The notes under the pieces were generated by a model. The model had not been told where the DNA came from, did not search any database, and saw only the letters and a program-made list of their open reading frames with translations. Below are positions 9,023 to 19,036 of a DNA stretch of 64,000 nt, in pieces. This DNA comes from an uncultured Actinomycetes bacterium (GTDB taxonomy: Bacteria; Actinomycetota; Acidimicrobiia; Acidimicrobiales; Microtrichaceae), in the NCBI GenBank assembly GCA_903852755.1, contig CAINRS010000162.1, forward strand, positions 1 to 64,000, read 5' to 3'. The position numbers and the translations under genes were made by a program. Every line of letters begins with the position of its first letter. Position 1 is the first letter of the stretch.

Positions 9023-11226
9023 GCGGGTTCGACGTCCCCGACTTCACCCGCGTCCCCCTGTCCGGGCCGGTCCCGCCGCCGGCGGGCGCCCGCGACGACT
9101 GGGCCGCAGCGGTGGCCGCCGAGACCGGTGTGGATCCGGCCGACCTGGTGTGGCAGACCCCCGAGGGCATCGACGTGGCGCCGCTCTACTCGTCGGCTGA
9201 CGTCGCCGACCTGGACTTCCTCGACACCTACCCGGGCCTGCCGCCGTTCCTCCGCGGCCCGTACCCGACCATGTACGTCAACCAGCCGTGGACGATCCGC
9301 CAGTACGCCGGGTTCTCGACGGCCGAGGACTCCAACGCCTTCTACCGGCGCAACCTGGCGGCCGGCCAGAAGGGCCTGTCGGTGGCGTTCGACCTGCCGA
9401 CGCACCGTGGCTACGACTCCGACAACCCGCGGGTGGTCGGCGACGTCGGCATGGCGGGTGTGGCGATCGACTCGATCTACGACATGCGGGTGCTGTTCGA
9501 CGGCATCCCGCTCGACCAGATGAGCGTGTCCATGACCATGAACGGTGCGGTGCTGCCGATCATGGCGCTCTACATCGTCGCCGGTGAGGAGCAGGGGGTG
9601 CCGCCGGAACAGCTCGCGGGGACCATCCAGAACGACATCCTCAAGGAGTTCATGGTCCGCAACACCTACATCTACCCGCCGACACCGTCGATGCGGATCA
9701 TCTCGGACATCTTCGCCTTCACCTCGCAGCGGATGCCGCGGTTCAACTCGATCTCGATCTCCGGGTACCACATGCAGGAGGCCGGGGCGACGGCGGACCT
9801 CGAGCTCGCCTACACCCTCGCTGACGGCCTCGAGTACATCAGCGCCGGCATCGACGCCGGACTCGACGTGGACGCCTTCGCACCGCGGCTCAGCTTCTTC
9901 TGGGCGATCGGCATGAACTTCTTCATGGAGGTCGCCAAGCTCCGGGCCGGCCGCCTGCTGTGGGCGTCGCTCGTGAACGAACGGTTCGCCCCGTCCAACC
10001 CGAAGTCCCTGTCGCTGCGGACCCACTCCCAGACATCGGGCTGGTCGCTCACCGCGCAGGACGTGTTCAACAACGTCGTGCGCACGTGCGTCGAGGCGAT
10101 GGCCGCCACGCAGGGCCACACCCAGAGCCTCCACACCAACTCCCTCGACGAGGCGCTCGCGCTGCCGACCGACTTCTCCGCTCGCATCGCCCGCAACACC
10201 CAGCTGTTCCTGCAGCAGGAGTCGGGGACGACCCGGGTGATCGACCCCTGGGGTGGCAGCTACTACGTCGAGCGGCTCACCGCGGAGCTGGCCGAGCGGG
10301 CGCTCGCCCACATCCGGGAGGTCGACGAGCTCGGTGGCATGGCGGCGGCCATCTCGGCGGGCATCCCGAAGCTGCGGATCGAGGAGGCGGCCGCCCGGAC
10401 CCAGGCGCGGATCGACTCGGGTCGGCAGCCGGTGATCGGGGTCAACAAGTACCGGCTCACCGAGAACGAGGACGTCGAGGTGCTGAAGGTCGACAACTCG
10501 GCGGTGCGCGCCGGCCAGATCGCCAAGCTCGAGCGGCTCCGTGCCGAGCGGGACCCGGACCGGGTGCGCTCGGCGCTCGACGCCCTCACCCGCTGCGCGG
10601 ACACCGGCGAGGGCAACCTGCTCGAGCTCGCCGTCGACGCCGCCCGGGCCAAGGCCTCGGTCGGCGAGATCAGCGATGCGCTCGAGGCGGTCTACGGTCG
10701 CCACCGCGCCGACATCCGGTCGATCTCCGGCGTGTACCGCAGTGAGCTCGGCGACCGAGGAGGAGCGGTGGACGAGGTGCGATCACTGGTCGAGGCCTTC
10801 GAGCGTGCCGACGGCCGTCGGCCCCGGATCCTGCTGGCGAAGATGGGCCAGGACGGCCACGACCGCGGCCAGAAGGTGATCGCCTCGGCGTTCGCCGACC
10901 TGGGTTGGGACGTGGACATCGGTCCGCTGTTCCAGACCCCCGAGGAGGCGGCCCGGCAGGCCGTCGAGGCCGACGTCCACGTGGTCGGCGCCTCGTCGCT
11001 GGCAGCCGGGCATCTCACACTCGTGCCCGCGCTCCGACAGGCGCTCGCCGACTTGGGCCGGCCCGACATCGTCGTCGTGGTCGGCGGGGTGATCCCGCCG
11101 CAGGACTACGACGAGCTGCGCGCCGCCGGAGCTGCGGCGATCTTCCCCCCGGGGACGGTCATCCACGAGGCGGCGGCGGACCTGCTCCGTGACCTCGCCG
11201 ACCAGCTCGGCTACGAACTGGTCTGA
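9019..11226 (+). CDS. mutB: Methylmalonyl-CoA mutase large (alpha) subunit
   Basis: 735 residues, adenosylcobalamin-dependent. The TIM-barrel substrate domain is evident from the N-terminal third ([57 protein letters not shown]). A flavodoxin-like C-terminal domain carries the cobalamin signature DGHDRG (lower-ligand His near residue 614) and the VVVGGVIPP strand. The enzyme links propionate, odd-chain fatty acid and branched amino-acid breakdown to the TCA cycle. The start chosen is TTG 9019 because AGGAGG lies seven bases upstream and it overlaps the mutA stop; an in-frame GTG at 8995 would sit before that ribosome site. Confidence 0.96.
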   Translation: MSGFDVPDFTRVPLSGPVPPPAGARDDWAAAVAAETGVDPADLVWQTPEGIDVAPLYSSADVADLDFLDTYPGLPPFLRGPYPTMYVNQPWTIRQYAGFSTAEDSNAFYRRNLAAGQKGLSVAFDLPTHRGYDSDNPRVVGDVGMAGVAIDSIYDMRVLFDGIPLDQMSVSMTMNGAVLPIMALYIVAGEEQGVPPEQLAGTIQNDILKEFMVRNTYIYPPTPSMRIISDIFAFTSQRMPRFNSISISGYHMQEAGATADLELAYTLADGLEYISAGIDAGLDVDAFAPRLSFFWAIGMNFFMEVAKLRAGRLLWASLVNERFAPSNPKSLSLRTHSQTSGWSLTAQDVFNNVVRTCVEAMAATQGHTQSLHTNSLDEALALPTDFSARIARNTQLFLQQESGTTRVIDPWGGSYYVERLTAELAERALAHIREVDELGGMAAAISAGIPKLRIEEAAARTQARIDSGRQPVIGVNKYRLTENEDVEVLKVDNSAVRAGQIAKLERLRAERDPDRVRSALDALTRCADTGEGNLLELAVDAARAKASVGEISDALEAVYGRHRADIRSISGVYRSELGDRGGAVDEVRSLVEAFERADGRRPRILLAKMGQDGHDRGQKVIASAFADLGWDVDIGPLFQTPEEAARQAVEADVHVVGASSLAAGHLTLVPALRQALADLGRPDIVVVVGGVIPPQDYDELRAAGAAAIFPPGTVIHEAAADLLRDLADQLGYELV

Positions 11227-12494
11227 GCTGTCTGGGTGCGGACGAGGTCGATCAGGTCTCCCAGGGCGACGTTCACGTCGACCAGGTGGAGTCCCCACTG
11301 CGGGGTGATCCGGCCGCCGAGGTCGGCCGGCCGCTGGTCGCCCTTCAGCCGGGTGCTGCGGACCTGCAGCCAGTCGAAGCGTTCGTTCGAAGTGCACTCG
11401 GCGTCCCACCACCCCTCGAGCCGGACGAACGGGGTGGTCGTCCCCGGTCGCACGGTGTTCGGGTAGTACGAGTCGAGGGGCCCGGAGCCGCCTGCGAGGG
11501 ACGCAGGGTTGGTGCACAGGACGCGACCCGTCCCGGTGCGGGGTCGGCCGAACAGGCTGTCGTCCGGTGGTGGAGCGGCAGCGTCGAAGGTGGCGTAGCT
11601 CACCACGCACCCGGTCTGGGTCGGTTCGCGGCACGGCGGGACGTTGGCGAATGCGTCGGGTGATCCGGGTGCCGGGACGCCGCTGCCGATGAGCATCGCC
11701 GAGACCATCCGGTCGCGCACCGCCGGGACGTCGTCGATCTGCTCGGCGATCAACCGTCGGAGGTGACCCGCCCCCTGTGAGTGGCCCACCAGCACGAACC
11801 GGCGGTCGGCGCCGTCGGTGCGCTGGTACTGCTGCCACGCATCGAGCACGTCGGCGTAGGCCACCTCGAACGGCACGGGTGCCCCGGGCAGGGTGGTGGT
11901 CGTCGAACCGCTCAGGGCGGACAGCCCGCGGAGCGGGACCTGCCGGTAGGACGGGGCGAAGGTGCGGCACACCTCGCCGAAGCGGGCGAACTGGTTGGCG
12001 ACGACGTTCGCCTCCTCCGGTCCGGGTGTCCGGTCGGCGTTCGGTGGGGGGTCACCCGAGATCGTCGGGTAGACGTAGAAGCAGTCGACCGGTGGGTCGG
12101 CCGCAGGAGTGAACGGCTCCTCCGTCGTGGTGCCGTCGGCCCGCACGAGGGTGGCGTCGAGGTCGACGTCGCAGAGGTCGTCGCCCAGGTCGGGCCGACA
12201 CAACCAGTTGGCCGGGTCGTCGTAGGCGCTCACCGGCCCCGGCCCCGGCGGGTCACCTGCGCCGTCGACCGGGCCGCCCGACGTCTCGTTGGTCGTGGTA
12301 GGGGACGTGGCAGGAGTCGTGGCAGGGGCACCCGAGGTGTCCTCGCCGCTGCAGGCGGCGAGCAGCGCCACAGTCCCGAACGTCGCCACTGCCGCCGCCA
12401 CGACCCCTGCCACGACCGTCGCCACGGCCCGACCCCGGCGGGGCCCGGTGGTCGGGGCGGGACGAGGCCGTTCGGGTCGGTGCGGGGCGGTCAC
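11211..12494 (-). CDS. DUF3089 lipoprotein, alpha/beta-hydrolase-like
   Basis: 427 residues: a basic, proline-rich start, a membrane segment and the lipobox LLAAC, then an acidic/Thr linker. The mature domain matches the DUF3089 pattern, with [29 protein letters not shown] and the nucleophile elbow [11 protein letters not shown] (Ser in GHSQG), giving a probable secreted lysophospholipase/esterase-like enzyme; catalytic activity is inferred from the fold only. The GTG start follows TAGCCT by six bases. It is inserted on the opposite strand between mutB (16-base tail overlap) and meaB, an arrangement that separates the mutase from its chaperone gene. Confidence 0.85.
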   Translation of the reverse strand: MTAPHRPERPRPAPTTGPRRGRAVATVVAGVVAAAVATFGTVALLAACSGEDTSGAPATTPATSPTTTNETSGGPVDGAGDPPGPGPVSAYDDPANWLCRPDLGDDLCDVDLDATLVRADGTTTEEPFTPAADPPVDCFYVYPTISGDPPPNADRTPGPEEANVVANQFARFGEVCRTFAPSYRQVPLRGLSALSGSTTTTLPGAPVPFEVAYADVLDAWQQYQRTDGADRRFVLVGHSQGAGHLRRLIAEQIDDVPAVRDRMVSAMLIGSGVPAPGSPDAFANVPPCREPTQTGCVVSYATFDAAAPPPDDSLFGRPRTGTGRVLCTNPASLAGGSGPLDSYYPNTVRPGTTTPFVRLEGWWDAECTSNERFDWLQVRSTRLKGDQRPADLGGRITPQWGLHLVDVNVALGDLIDLVRTQTAQTSS

Positions 12495-12500
12495 GTCCAG

Positions 12501-12506
12501 AGGCTA
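12501..12506 (-). promoter_or_regulatory. -10 box (TAGCCT) of the DUF3089 gene
   Basis: TAGCCT on the minus strand, six bases before the GTG start. Confidence 0.55.
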
Positions 12507-12566
12507 CGACGCGGCGGCGCAGACGGGGCCCGGCACCGTCCCCGGATGGGTTCGAGGTCCCACCGG

Positions 12567-12572
12567 TACGCT
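12567..12572 (+). promoter_or_regulatory. -10 box (TACGCT) of meaB
   Basis: TACGCT, six bases before GTG 12579; decides that start over ATG 12546. Confidence 0.55.
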
Positions 12573-12578
12573 GCGCTG

Positions 12579-13568
12579 GTGGCGGAGGCGCTCAGCGCGG
12601 ACGAGTACGTCGAAGGAGTGCGGTCGGGCGACCGGACCGTGCTGGCGCGCACCATCACCTTGCTCGAGAGCAGCCGGCCGGAGCACCGTGCGCTCGCCGG
12701 GGCGGTGCTCCAGGACCTGCTCCCGTCCACCGGCGGGAGTCACCGCGTCGGCATCACCGGCGTCCCGGGTGTCGGCAAGTCGACGTTCATCGACCAGCTC
12801 GGGGTGAACCTGACCGCTCGGGGGCACCGGGTCGCCGTCCTGGCGGTGGACCCGACGAGTTCCCGGACCGGGGGGTCGATCCTGGGTGACAAGACGCGGA
12901 TGGAGCGTCTCGCCGTCGATCCGGCCGCCTTCATCCGACCGTCACCGGCCGGAGCGACCCTCGGTGGGGTGACCCGGGCGACCCGGGAGACGGTCCTCGT
13001 GTGCGAGGCGGCCGGATTCGACGTCGTCCTGGTCGAGACGGTGGGCGTCGGGCAGTCCGAGACGGTGGTGGCGGGCATGGTCGACTGCTTCCTCGTCCTG
13101 ATGCTGAGCGGGGCGGGCGACGACCTCCAGGGCATCAAGAAGGGCGTCCTCGAGCTCGCCGACGTTGTCGCGATCAACAAGGCTGACGGCGACAACGTCG
13201 CCCGCGCCGAGGTGGCGGCCGCCGAGTACCGGATGGCGCTCCACCTGGTCGGCTCGGCATCACCGACGTGGACCACGCCGGTGCTGACGTGCTCGGCGAT
13301 GACCGACACCGGTCTGGACGAGCTCTGGGCCCAGGTCCGGCTGCACCGGGATCGGATGACCGCCTCGGGGGAGTTCGGCGCACGCCGTTCGGCGCAGCAG
13401 GTGGCGTGGATGTGGTCGATGCTGGACGACCGGTTGCGGTCGTCCCTGCGGAGCGACTCCGGCGTGCGGGACCACCTCGACGAGGTCGAGCGGGCGGTGG
13501 CGTCGGGGACCCTGCCGGCCACCGTGGCCGTCGAGGAGCTCTGGCGGCGCTACCGGGACGGGCCGTGA
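12579..13568 (+). CDS. meaB: Methylmalonyl-CoA mutase-associated GTPase
   Basis: 329-residue G3E-family P-loop GTPase that loads and protects the cobalamin cofactor of methylmalonyl-CoA mutase. Motifs in order: Walker A GVPGVGKST (residues 61-69), the VDPTSSRTGGSILGDKTRM switch region, VETVGVGQSE (G3/switch III) and NKAD (G4), then the C-terminal dimerisation helices with the usual Trp/Arg-rich end. The start is taken as GTG 12579, six bases after TACGCT; ATG 12546 is in frame but lies upstream of that promoter box. Its closeness to mutAB supports the assignment over the related ArgK/HypB groups. A tandem repeat begins exactly at its stop codon. Confidence 0.94.
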   Translation: MAEALSADEYVEGVRSGDRTVLARTITLLESSRPEHRALAGAVLQDLLPSTGGSHRVGITGVPGVGKSTFIDQLGVNLTARGHRVAVLAVDPTSSRTGGSILGDKTRMERLAVDPAAFIRPSPAGATLGGVTRATRETVLVCEAAGFDVVLVETVGVGQSETVVAGMVDCFLVLMLSGAGDDLQGIKKGVLELADVVAINKADGDNVARAEVAAAEYRMALHLVGSASPTWTTPVLTCSAMTDTGLDELWAQVRLHRDRMTASGEFGARRSAQQVAWMWSMLDDRLRSSLRSDSGVRDHLDEVERAVASGTLPATVAVEELWRRYRDGP

Positions 13569-13664
13569 CCGGCGAGGGACCGGTCGGTGGTCTGACCGGC
13601 GAGGGACCGGTCGGTGGTCTGACCGGCGAGGGACCGGTCGGTGGTCTGACCGGCGGGGGACCGG
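13566..13664 (+). repeat. 27-bp tandem repeat, three full copies plus two thirds of a fourth
   Basis: The unit TGACCGGCGAGGGACCGGTC plus GGTGGTC repeats at 13566, 13593 and 13620 with no mismatches; a fourth, partial copy from 13647 has one change. The first base of the array is the meaB stop codon, so each copy regenerates an in-frame TGA. Each unit can fold as GACCGG - seven bases - CCGGTC. It may serve as a series of small hairpins at the 3' end of the meaB transcript. Confidence 0.95.
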
Positions 13665-13695
13665 GTAGTTCTCCCCGGTTGCACCGCGGGGCGGT

Positions 13696-14469
13696 GTGAC
13701 GTTGGCTGGACGGGTGCAGCGAGTCCGGATCGGCGCCCTGACCGGCGGCGTGGCCGCCGTGGCCACGGTGCTGGCGCTCGTCGTGGCGTGCGGAACGGAC
13801 GCCTCGGCGCCCGTCGCCGCGCCCGGACCGGTGCCCGAGGCTCCACCTGCGCCCGAGGCCCAGGTGGCGGGCGCGACCGAGGTCCGGCCCGGCGTGACGG
13901 CCGACCTCGAGGCGCGGCTCCGGGGGGCCGTGTTCGAGCTGCGATCCTCCGCCTGCGGGTTCGACCGTCAGGGCACCGTGTCGCTCGTCGACCTGGGGGG
14001 CGGGCCGATGGCGCTCACCAACCGTCACGTGGTCGCTGGTGCGTCGAGTGCCCAGGTCGTCGTGCCGGATGGCTCGCTGCTCGACGTCCCCGTCGCCGGG
14101 GCGGTGCGGGGCCGCGACGCGGCGTCGCTCGACGCTGCGGGCATCGGTGGTGCCACCGCTGCGCTCGCGGCGGCTCCCACCCCGCTGGTGGGCGACGAGG
14201 TCGTGGTCGCCGGCTTCCCCGACGGCCGGTTCGTCGCCGACGCCGGTCGGGTGGTCGCCGTCGAGCAGCGGGCCGACGACGGCGGCGACGTGACGGTCCT
14301 GCTCGTCGACGTCCCCGCTGCGGGTGGGGTCTCGGGCGGGGTGGTCGTCGACACCGCCGGCAGGGCGGTGGGCCTGGTGGCGGCCAGCGACCCCGACTCC
14401 GGGTACGCCGTCGCCTACCCGTTCACCGTGCTCGCTGCTCCGCTCGAGGACGACCTGCCCGGCTGCTGA
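13696..14469 (+). CDS. Trypsin-like serine protease lipoprotein
   Basis: 257 residues. A signal peptide ends in the lipobox LVVAC, followed by a Pro/Ala linker. The protease domain shows the three catalytic neighbourhoods of chymotrypsin-fold S1 proteases: TNRHVVAG (His), GRDAASLD (Asp) and AAGGVSGGVV (Ser in GxSGG). This compact form resembles the MarP/DegP-type catalytic domain without a PDZ domain. Probably membrane-tethered on the outer face and acting in stress or envelope protein processing (inference). GTG start; no strong ribosome site is visible. It follows the meaB repeat array and may be read from an independent promoter near 13665-13690 (TAGTTC). Confidence 0.78.
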   Translation: MTLAGRVQRVRIGALTGGVAAVATVLALVVACGTDASAPVAAPGPVPEAPPAPEAQVAGATEVRPGVTADLEARLRGAVFELRSSACGFDRQGTVSLVDLGGGPMALTNRHVVAGASSAQVVVPDGSLLDVPVAGAVRGRDAASLDAAGIGGATAALAAAPTPLVGDEVVVAGFPDGRFVADAGRVVAVEQRADDGGDVTVLLVDVPAAGGVSGGVVVDTAGRAVGLVAASDPDSGYAVAYPFTVLAAPLEDDLPGC

Positions 14470-14580
14470 GGTGCCGTCGCCCCGGACCGGAGGAGCTCCT
14501 CCCGGTGTCGGGAGCGGACCGGTGGGCTACGTTTTCGGCAGGGATCCTCACCGCTGGACCGCTGGGGATCGACGCAGGGG

Positions 14581-15534
14581 GTGCGAACGGTGCAGCGGAC
14601 GGGGTCGGAGCGACCGGAGGTCCACCACGGGAGGCGGTCGGTGCTGGCCGTGGCCCTGGTGTCGCTGGTGGCCGTGGTGGGGGCGGTGGCGTGCGCCCCG
14701 TCGGTCTCCGGGCCCCGTGAGGGGGCGACCGGGCCGTTCCGCTACGTGTCGCTCGGCGACTCCTACGTCTCCGGGCCCCTGCTCCCGGAGCCCTACGGCG
14801 AGCCGATCGACTGCGGCCGGTCCCGGACCAACTGGCCGGCGCAGGTCGCTCGGGCGATCGACGCCCGTGAGTTCGTCGACGTCAGCTGCGGCTCGGCCAA
14901 GAGCATCGACATGACCGAGGTGCAGCGGGCCCCGCTCGGATCGAAGACCCCACCGCAGTTCGATGCGCTCACCGCCGACACCGACCTGGTCACCATCGGC
15001 ATCGGTGGCAACGACGTCGGGTTCGACGGCATCGCCAAGGGGTGCATCAACCTGCTGCCCTTCCCGCTCGGTGACGCCCCGTGGGGTCGTCCGTGCATCG
15101 GCAAGCACGTCTTCGGTGACTGGGACAAGACCTCGTGGAAGATCGAGCAGACACGACCGAAGGTCGCCGCGGTGCTCGCCGGGATCCGGGAGCGGGCTCC
15201 GGCCGCCCGGGTGGTCCTGGTCGGGTACCCCGTCGCCTTCCCGGACAGCGGTGTCGGGTGCTGGCCCCAGGTGCCGATCCTCGACGTCGACGTCCGGTAC
15301 CTGCGCGACAAGTACCGGGAGATGAACCGGATGCTCGCCGACGTCGCCGTCGAGCAGGGCGCGGAGTTCGTCGACGCCTACACCCCGAGCATCGGCCACG
15401 ACATCTGTCAGCCCTACCCGAACGCCTGGGTCAACACGATCAACATCGACCCGCCGGGGCTCCCGCTGCACCCGAACATCTACTCCCACAACAGCACCGC
15501 AGGTGCGGTCGTCGAGGTGCTCCGGGGAGGTTGA
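14581..15534 (+). CDS. SGNH/GDSL hydrolase, lipid-anchored or secreted
   Basis: 317 residues with an N-terminal signal segment ending AVVGAVACAP (lipobox-like). The SGNH blocks are clear: YVSLGDSYVSG (nucleophile Ser, block I), GIGGNDVGF (Asn, block III) and the C-terminal LPLHPN (His, block V, with Asp a few residues before in NIDPPG). Cysteine pairs (CGRSR, VSCGSAK, GCINL, PCIG, GCW, HDICQ) suggest disulfides as in the Streptomyces-type extracellular lipase/esterase subgroup. Substrate unknown; probably acyl esters outside the cell. TACGTT at 14528-14533 is a likely -10 with a leader of about 40 bases. Confidence 0.85.
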   Translation: MRTVQRTGSERPEVHHGRRSVLAVALVSLVAVVGAVACAPSVSGPREGATGPFRYVSLGDSYVSGPLLPEPYGEPIDCGRSRTNWPAQVARAIDAREFVDVSCGSAKSIDMTEVQRAPLGSKTPPQFDALTADTDLVTIGIGGNDVGFDGIAKGCINLLPFPLGDAPWGRPCIGKHVFGDWDKTSWKIEQTRPKVAAVLAGIRERAPAARVVLVGYPVAFPDSGVGCWPQVPILDVDVRYLRDKYREMNRMLADVAVEQGAEFVDAYTPSIGHDICQPYPNAWVNTINIDPPGLPLHPNIYSHNSTAGAVVEVLRGG

Positions 15535-15654
15535 GGCGCTCCGGTCCGGGGTCTGCTCCGCCGGAGCCCCGCCGGCCGTCGAAGGGGACCAAGGTCACCG
15601 GTGGATCCGGCCCATCCCCGCCGCGCTGCGGTGGTGCGACCGGAGACTGGGTGC

Positions 15655-16695
15655 GTGCAGGCACTCCGACTCACCTCCTGGCAGCACGACGCCGAGTTCG
15701 CCGACGTCCCCGACCCCGATCCGGGTCCGGGTGAGGTCCTGGTCCGCATCGGCGGTGCCGGTGCGTGCCACTCCGACCTCCACCTCATGCACGACTTCGT
15801 TCCGGGAGCGCTGCCGTTCGATCCGCCGTTCACCCTGGGTCACGAGAACGCCGGGTGGGTCGAGGCGGTCGGTCCCGGGGTGCGCTGCCTCGAGCCCGGC
15901 ACGCCGGTCGCCGTCTACGGGGCGTGGGGGTGCGGACGGTGTCCCCGCTGTCGGGTCGGGGCGGAGAACTACTGCGTCGACCAGCCGCGCCGACCCGTCG
16001 CCGGCGGCGGGCTCGGGACCGACGGAGGCATGGCCCCGCTCATGCTCGTGCCCGACGCACGGTTCCTCGTGGAGCTCGGCGACCTCGACCCGGTCGACGC
16101 CGCGCCGCTCACGGACGCCGGACTCACCCCGTACCACGCGATCCGACGCTCGGCGCACCTGCTCGGGCCCGGCTCCACCGCGCTGGTGGTGGGCGTCGGC
16201 GGGCTCGGCCACCTGGCGATCCAGCTGCTCCGGGAGCTGACGCCGACCACCGTCGTGGCGGTCGACGAGCGACCCGAGGCGCTCGTGCTCGCTGCGGAAC
16301 TGGGGGCGCACCACACCGTCGCGCCCGGCCCGGCGGCCCACGACGAGGTGCTCGGTCGGACGGGCGGTCGTGGCGTGGACGTGGCGATCGACCTGGTCGG
16401 TTCGTCGGTCACCCTGGAGTTCGCAGCAGCGCTGACCCGCTCGCTGGGGCACGTCACCATCGTCGGGCTCGGCGGCGGGCAACTCCCGGTGGGGTTCACC
16501 TCCCCCGCGTACGAGGTCTCGGTGGCGACCACCTACTGGGGCAGCATCCCTGAGCTCGTCGAGGTGCTGGCCCTGGGCGCCGCCGGGAGGATCCACGCTG
16601 ACGTCCAGCGCTTCACGCTGGACCAGGCACCGGACGCCTACCGGCTCATGGCGGCCGGTCAGCTCGACGGCCGGGCGGTCGTCGTGCCGTCGTGA
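15655..16695 (+). CDS. Zinc-dependent alcohol dehydrogenase (MDR family)
   Basis: 346 residues of the medium-chain dehydrogenase/reductase family. The N-terminal catalytic domain has GACHSDLHLMHD (zinc-ligand Cys), TLGHENAGWVEAVG (His-Glu) and a four-cysteine structural-zinc lobe CGRCPRCRVGAENYC. The Rossmann domain carries VVGVGGLGHLAIQLL and the cofactor-discriminating acidic residue in VVAVDERPEA, indicating NAD over NADP. Resembles bacterial ADHs acting on primary or aryl alcohols; substrate not assigned. The start is GTG 15655, six bases after GAGACT. Its stop overlaps the next gene's start (GTGA), so it is translationally coupled to phosphoenolpyruvate synthase. Confidence 0.9.
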   Translation: MQALRLTSWQHDAEFADVPDPDPGPGEVLVRIGGAGACHSDLHLMHDFVPGALPFDPPFTLGHENAGWVEAVGPGVRCLEPGTPVAVYGAWGCGRCPRCRVGAENYCVDQPRRPVAGGGLGTDGGMAPLMLVPDARFLVELGDLDPVDAAPLTDAGLTPYHAIRRSAHLLGPGSTALVVGVGGLGHLAIQLLRELTPTTVVAVDERPEALVLAAELGAHHTVAPGPAAHDEVLGRTGGRGVDVAIDLVGSSVTLEFAAALTRSLGHVTIVGLGGGQLPVGFTSPAYEVSVATTYWGSIPELVEVLALGAAGRIHADVQRFTLDQAPDAYRLMAAGQLDGRAVVVPS

Positions 16696-19022
16696 CCGGG
16701 CCGTCGCCGTCGCCGACCGGTCGGCTCGTCGTCGACCTCGACGAGGTCGGTGCCGCCGACGTCGCGGAGGTCGGCGGGAAGGCCGCCAACCTCGGCGAGC
16801 TCCGTCGAGCGGGCTTCCGGGTCCCGCCGGGCTTCGTCGTCACCTCTGCGGCCTACCTCTCGGCGGTGACCGGCGCCGGGTGCCGGGACGGGGTCGCCCG
16901 GGACTTCCTGGCCGCCACCGAGGTCGATGACCCCGAGGAGCGGGCCCCGCTCGCCGCCGAACTCCGCCGGACGGTGGCCGCACTCCCGGTCCCGGGCGAG
17001 GTGCGTGCTGCGGTCGCCGTCGCGCTCGACCACCTGGGTCCGGACACGCCGCTGGCGGTCCGATCGTCGGCGACGGCCGAGGACGCCGCTGGGTCGTCCT
17101 TCGCCGGAGCGCACGCGACGGTGCTCGGTGTCGTCGGCGTGACCGAGGTGCTCGAGGCGGTCTCGACGTGCTGGTCGTCGGTGTTCACCGACCGGGCGCT
17201 CGCCTACCGGATCGAACGCCGCGTGCTCGACGAGCCCGTGGTTGCGGTCGTGGTGCAACAGCTCGTGGCCGCCGACGTGGCCGGCGTCGCCTTCAGCGCG
17301 CACCCCGGCGGTGCGGCGCCGCACCTGGTGGTCGTCGAGTCGGCCCGGGGGTTGGGCGAGTCCGTGGTGAGCGGCACCGTCGAGCCCGACCACGACGAGG
17401 TCGACGTCCGGTCGTGGACCGCCCTGCGGCGCCGGGCCGGTCACCAGTCGCAGTCGGTCGTGCTGGACGGAGGGAGGATCCGCCGGCAGGGGGCCGGCAC
17501 CACCGCTCTGGACCGGCCGGTCCTGGACGAGGCGACCCTGATCCGGATCGCCCGGACGGTCCGTGCTGTTGCCGAGCACTTCGGTGTGCCCCAGGACGTC
17601 GAGTGGGCACTGGTGGGCGAGGACCTGTTCATCGTCCAGTCCCGACCCATCACGACCATCCCGGACGCCGGCCCCGTACCGACGACGGCGGTCGGTGTGC
17701 TGTCCGGACTCGGCGCCGCTGCCGGGGTGGCCACCGGGCGGGTCCGGGTCGTCGCCGACCCCCGTGACCCGGGGCCCTTCGCCGCCGGCGACGTGCTCGT
17801 CGCGCAACGGACCAGCCCTGACTGGGTGCCCCTGCTCCGTCGGGCGGCGGCCGTGGTGACGGAGTCCGGTGGGACGACCTGTCACGCCGCCATCGTGAGT
17901 CGCGAGCTCGGCGTGCCCTGTGTGGTGGGGGTGCACGACGCGACCCGGCTGCTGCCGGACGGAACCGAGGTCAGGGTCGACGGCGGCGCGGGAACCGTGA
18001 TCCCGGTGCCCGGCGGCGACGGTCGCACGACCGTCCGGGGTCCGGTCGCCGAGGTGGCGCGGCCGTCGACCGACGCCGTGGTGACGGCCACCCGGATCGA
18101 GGTCAACCTCGGTGTCGTCGACGCGGCCGCAGCAGCGGCGACGTTGCCGGTCGACGGGGTCGGACTCCTCCGGGCCGAGGTGCTCCTCGTCGACGCGCTC
18201 GACGGTGTCCACCCAGCGGCCCTGATCGCCGAGGGGCGGTCGGAGCAGTTCGTCGACCGCCTCGTCGAGGCGGTGTCGGCCGTGGCCGCCCCCTTCGGCG
18301 GCCGGCCGGTCCGGTACCGGAGCACCGACCTGCGCAGCAACGAGTTCGCCCGCCTCCGCGACGGCGAACGGTTCGAACCGCACGAGGAGAACCCGATGAT
18401 CGGGTTCCGGGGGTGTGCCCGGTACGTGGCGGACCCTGCCATGTTCCTGCTCGAGCTCGAGGCGATCGCCCGGGTCCGGGAGCACCATCCGGGGGTCCAC
18501 CTGATGATCCCGTTCGTGCGGACGCCCCGGGAGCTCGAACGCTGCCTCCGGCTCGTCGACGACTCACCGCTCGGGTCCGACCGGCGGATGGAGCGCTGGA
18601 TCATGGCCGAGGTTCCCTCGGTGGTGCACCACCTGGGCGCCTACGCGTCGCTCGGCGTCGACGGCGTGTCGATCGGCACCAACGACCTCACCCAGTTGGT
18701 CCTGGGCGTCGACCGGGACAGCGGTGTGTGCGCCGAACTGTTCGATCCGGCCGACCCCGCCGTGCTGGCGGCGATCACCGGGATCATCGAGGGGGCGTCG
18801 GCGGCGGGCCTGGCCACGTCGCTGTGCGGACAGGCGCCGTCGCAGGATCCGGCCTTCGCCGAGCACCTGGTGCGCGCCGGGATCGACGCCGTCTCGGTCA
18901 CGCCGGACGCCGTGCCGGGGCTCCTGCGGACCGTGGCCGCTGCCGAGCAGCGACTCGTGCTCGATTCCCTGCGCTCGGGTACCGTCTGGTCAGGGCGGAG
19001 GTCCGACGGGCGGGCCGGCTGA
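16692..19022 (+). CDS. ppsA: Phosphoenolpyruvate synthase
   Basis: 776 residues with the complete three-domain plan: an N-terminal ATP-grasp nucleotide domain (VGGKAANLGEL, PLAVRSSATAEDAAGSSFAG), a central swivel domain with the phosphohistidine loop GGTTCHAAIVSRELGVP (His near 398), and a C-terminal TIM barrel with FRSTD-like RYRSTDLRSNEF, SIGTNDLTQLVLGVDRD and the catalytic Cys in SLCGQAP (near 711). It converts pyruvate and ATP to PEP, AMP and phosphate for gluconeogenesis. The length and motif spacing favour PEP synthase over pyruvate phosphate dikinase (about 880) or rifampicin phosphotransferase. Coupling to an alcohol dehydrogenase is an unusual neighbourhood. Confidence 0.92.
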   Translation: MTGPSPSPTGRLVVDLDEVGAADVAEVGGKAANLGELRRAGFRVPPGFVVTSAAYLSAVTGAGCRDGVARDFLAATEVDDPEERAPLAAELRRTVAALPVPGEVRAAVAVALDHLGPDTPLAVRSSATAEDAAGSSFAGAHATVLGVVGVTEVLEAVSTCWSSVFTDRALAYRIERRVLDEPVVAVVVQQLVAADVAGVAFSAHPGGAAPHLVVVESARGLGESVVSGTVEPDHDEVDVRSWTALRRRAGHQSQSVVLDGGRIRRQGAGTTALDRPVLDEATLIRIARTVRAVAEHFGVPQDVEWALVGEDLFIVQSRPITTIPDAGPVPTTAVGVLSGLGAAAGVATGRVRVVADPRDPGPFAAGDVLVAQRTSPDWVPLLRRAAAVVTESGGTTCHAAIVSRELGVPCVVGVHDATRLLPDGTEVRVDGGAGTVIPVPGGDGRTTVRGPVAEVARPSTDAVVTATRIEVNLGVVDAAAAAATLPVDGVGLLRAEVLLVDALDGVHPAALIAEGRSEQFVDRLVEAVSAVAAPFGGRPVRYRSTDLRSNEFARLRDGERFEPHEENPMIGFRGCARYVADPAMFLLELEAIARVREHHPGVHLMIPFVRTPRELERCLRLVDDSPLGSDRRMERWIMAEVPSVVHHLGAYASLGVDGVSIGTNDLTQLVLGVDRDSGVCAELFDPADPAVLAAITGIIEGASAAGLATSLCGQAPSQDPAFAEHLVRAGIDAVSVTPDAVPGLLRTVAAAEQRLVLDSLRSGTVWSGRRSDGRAG

Positions 19023-19036
19023 CCCCTGGAGGGACC

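Noticed and set aside
8881-10704. 607-codon minus-strand frame opposite mutB
   Set aside because: It mirrors the codon structure of mutB; no domain-like sequence, no ribosome site.
13566-13664. Possible CRISPR array
   Set aside because: The 27-bp units abut each other without spacers and no cas genes are present; it is a simple tandem repeat.
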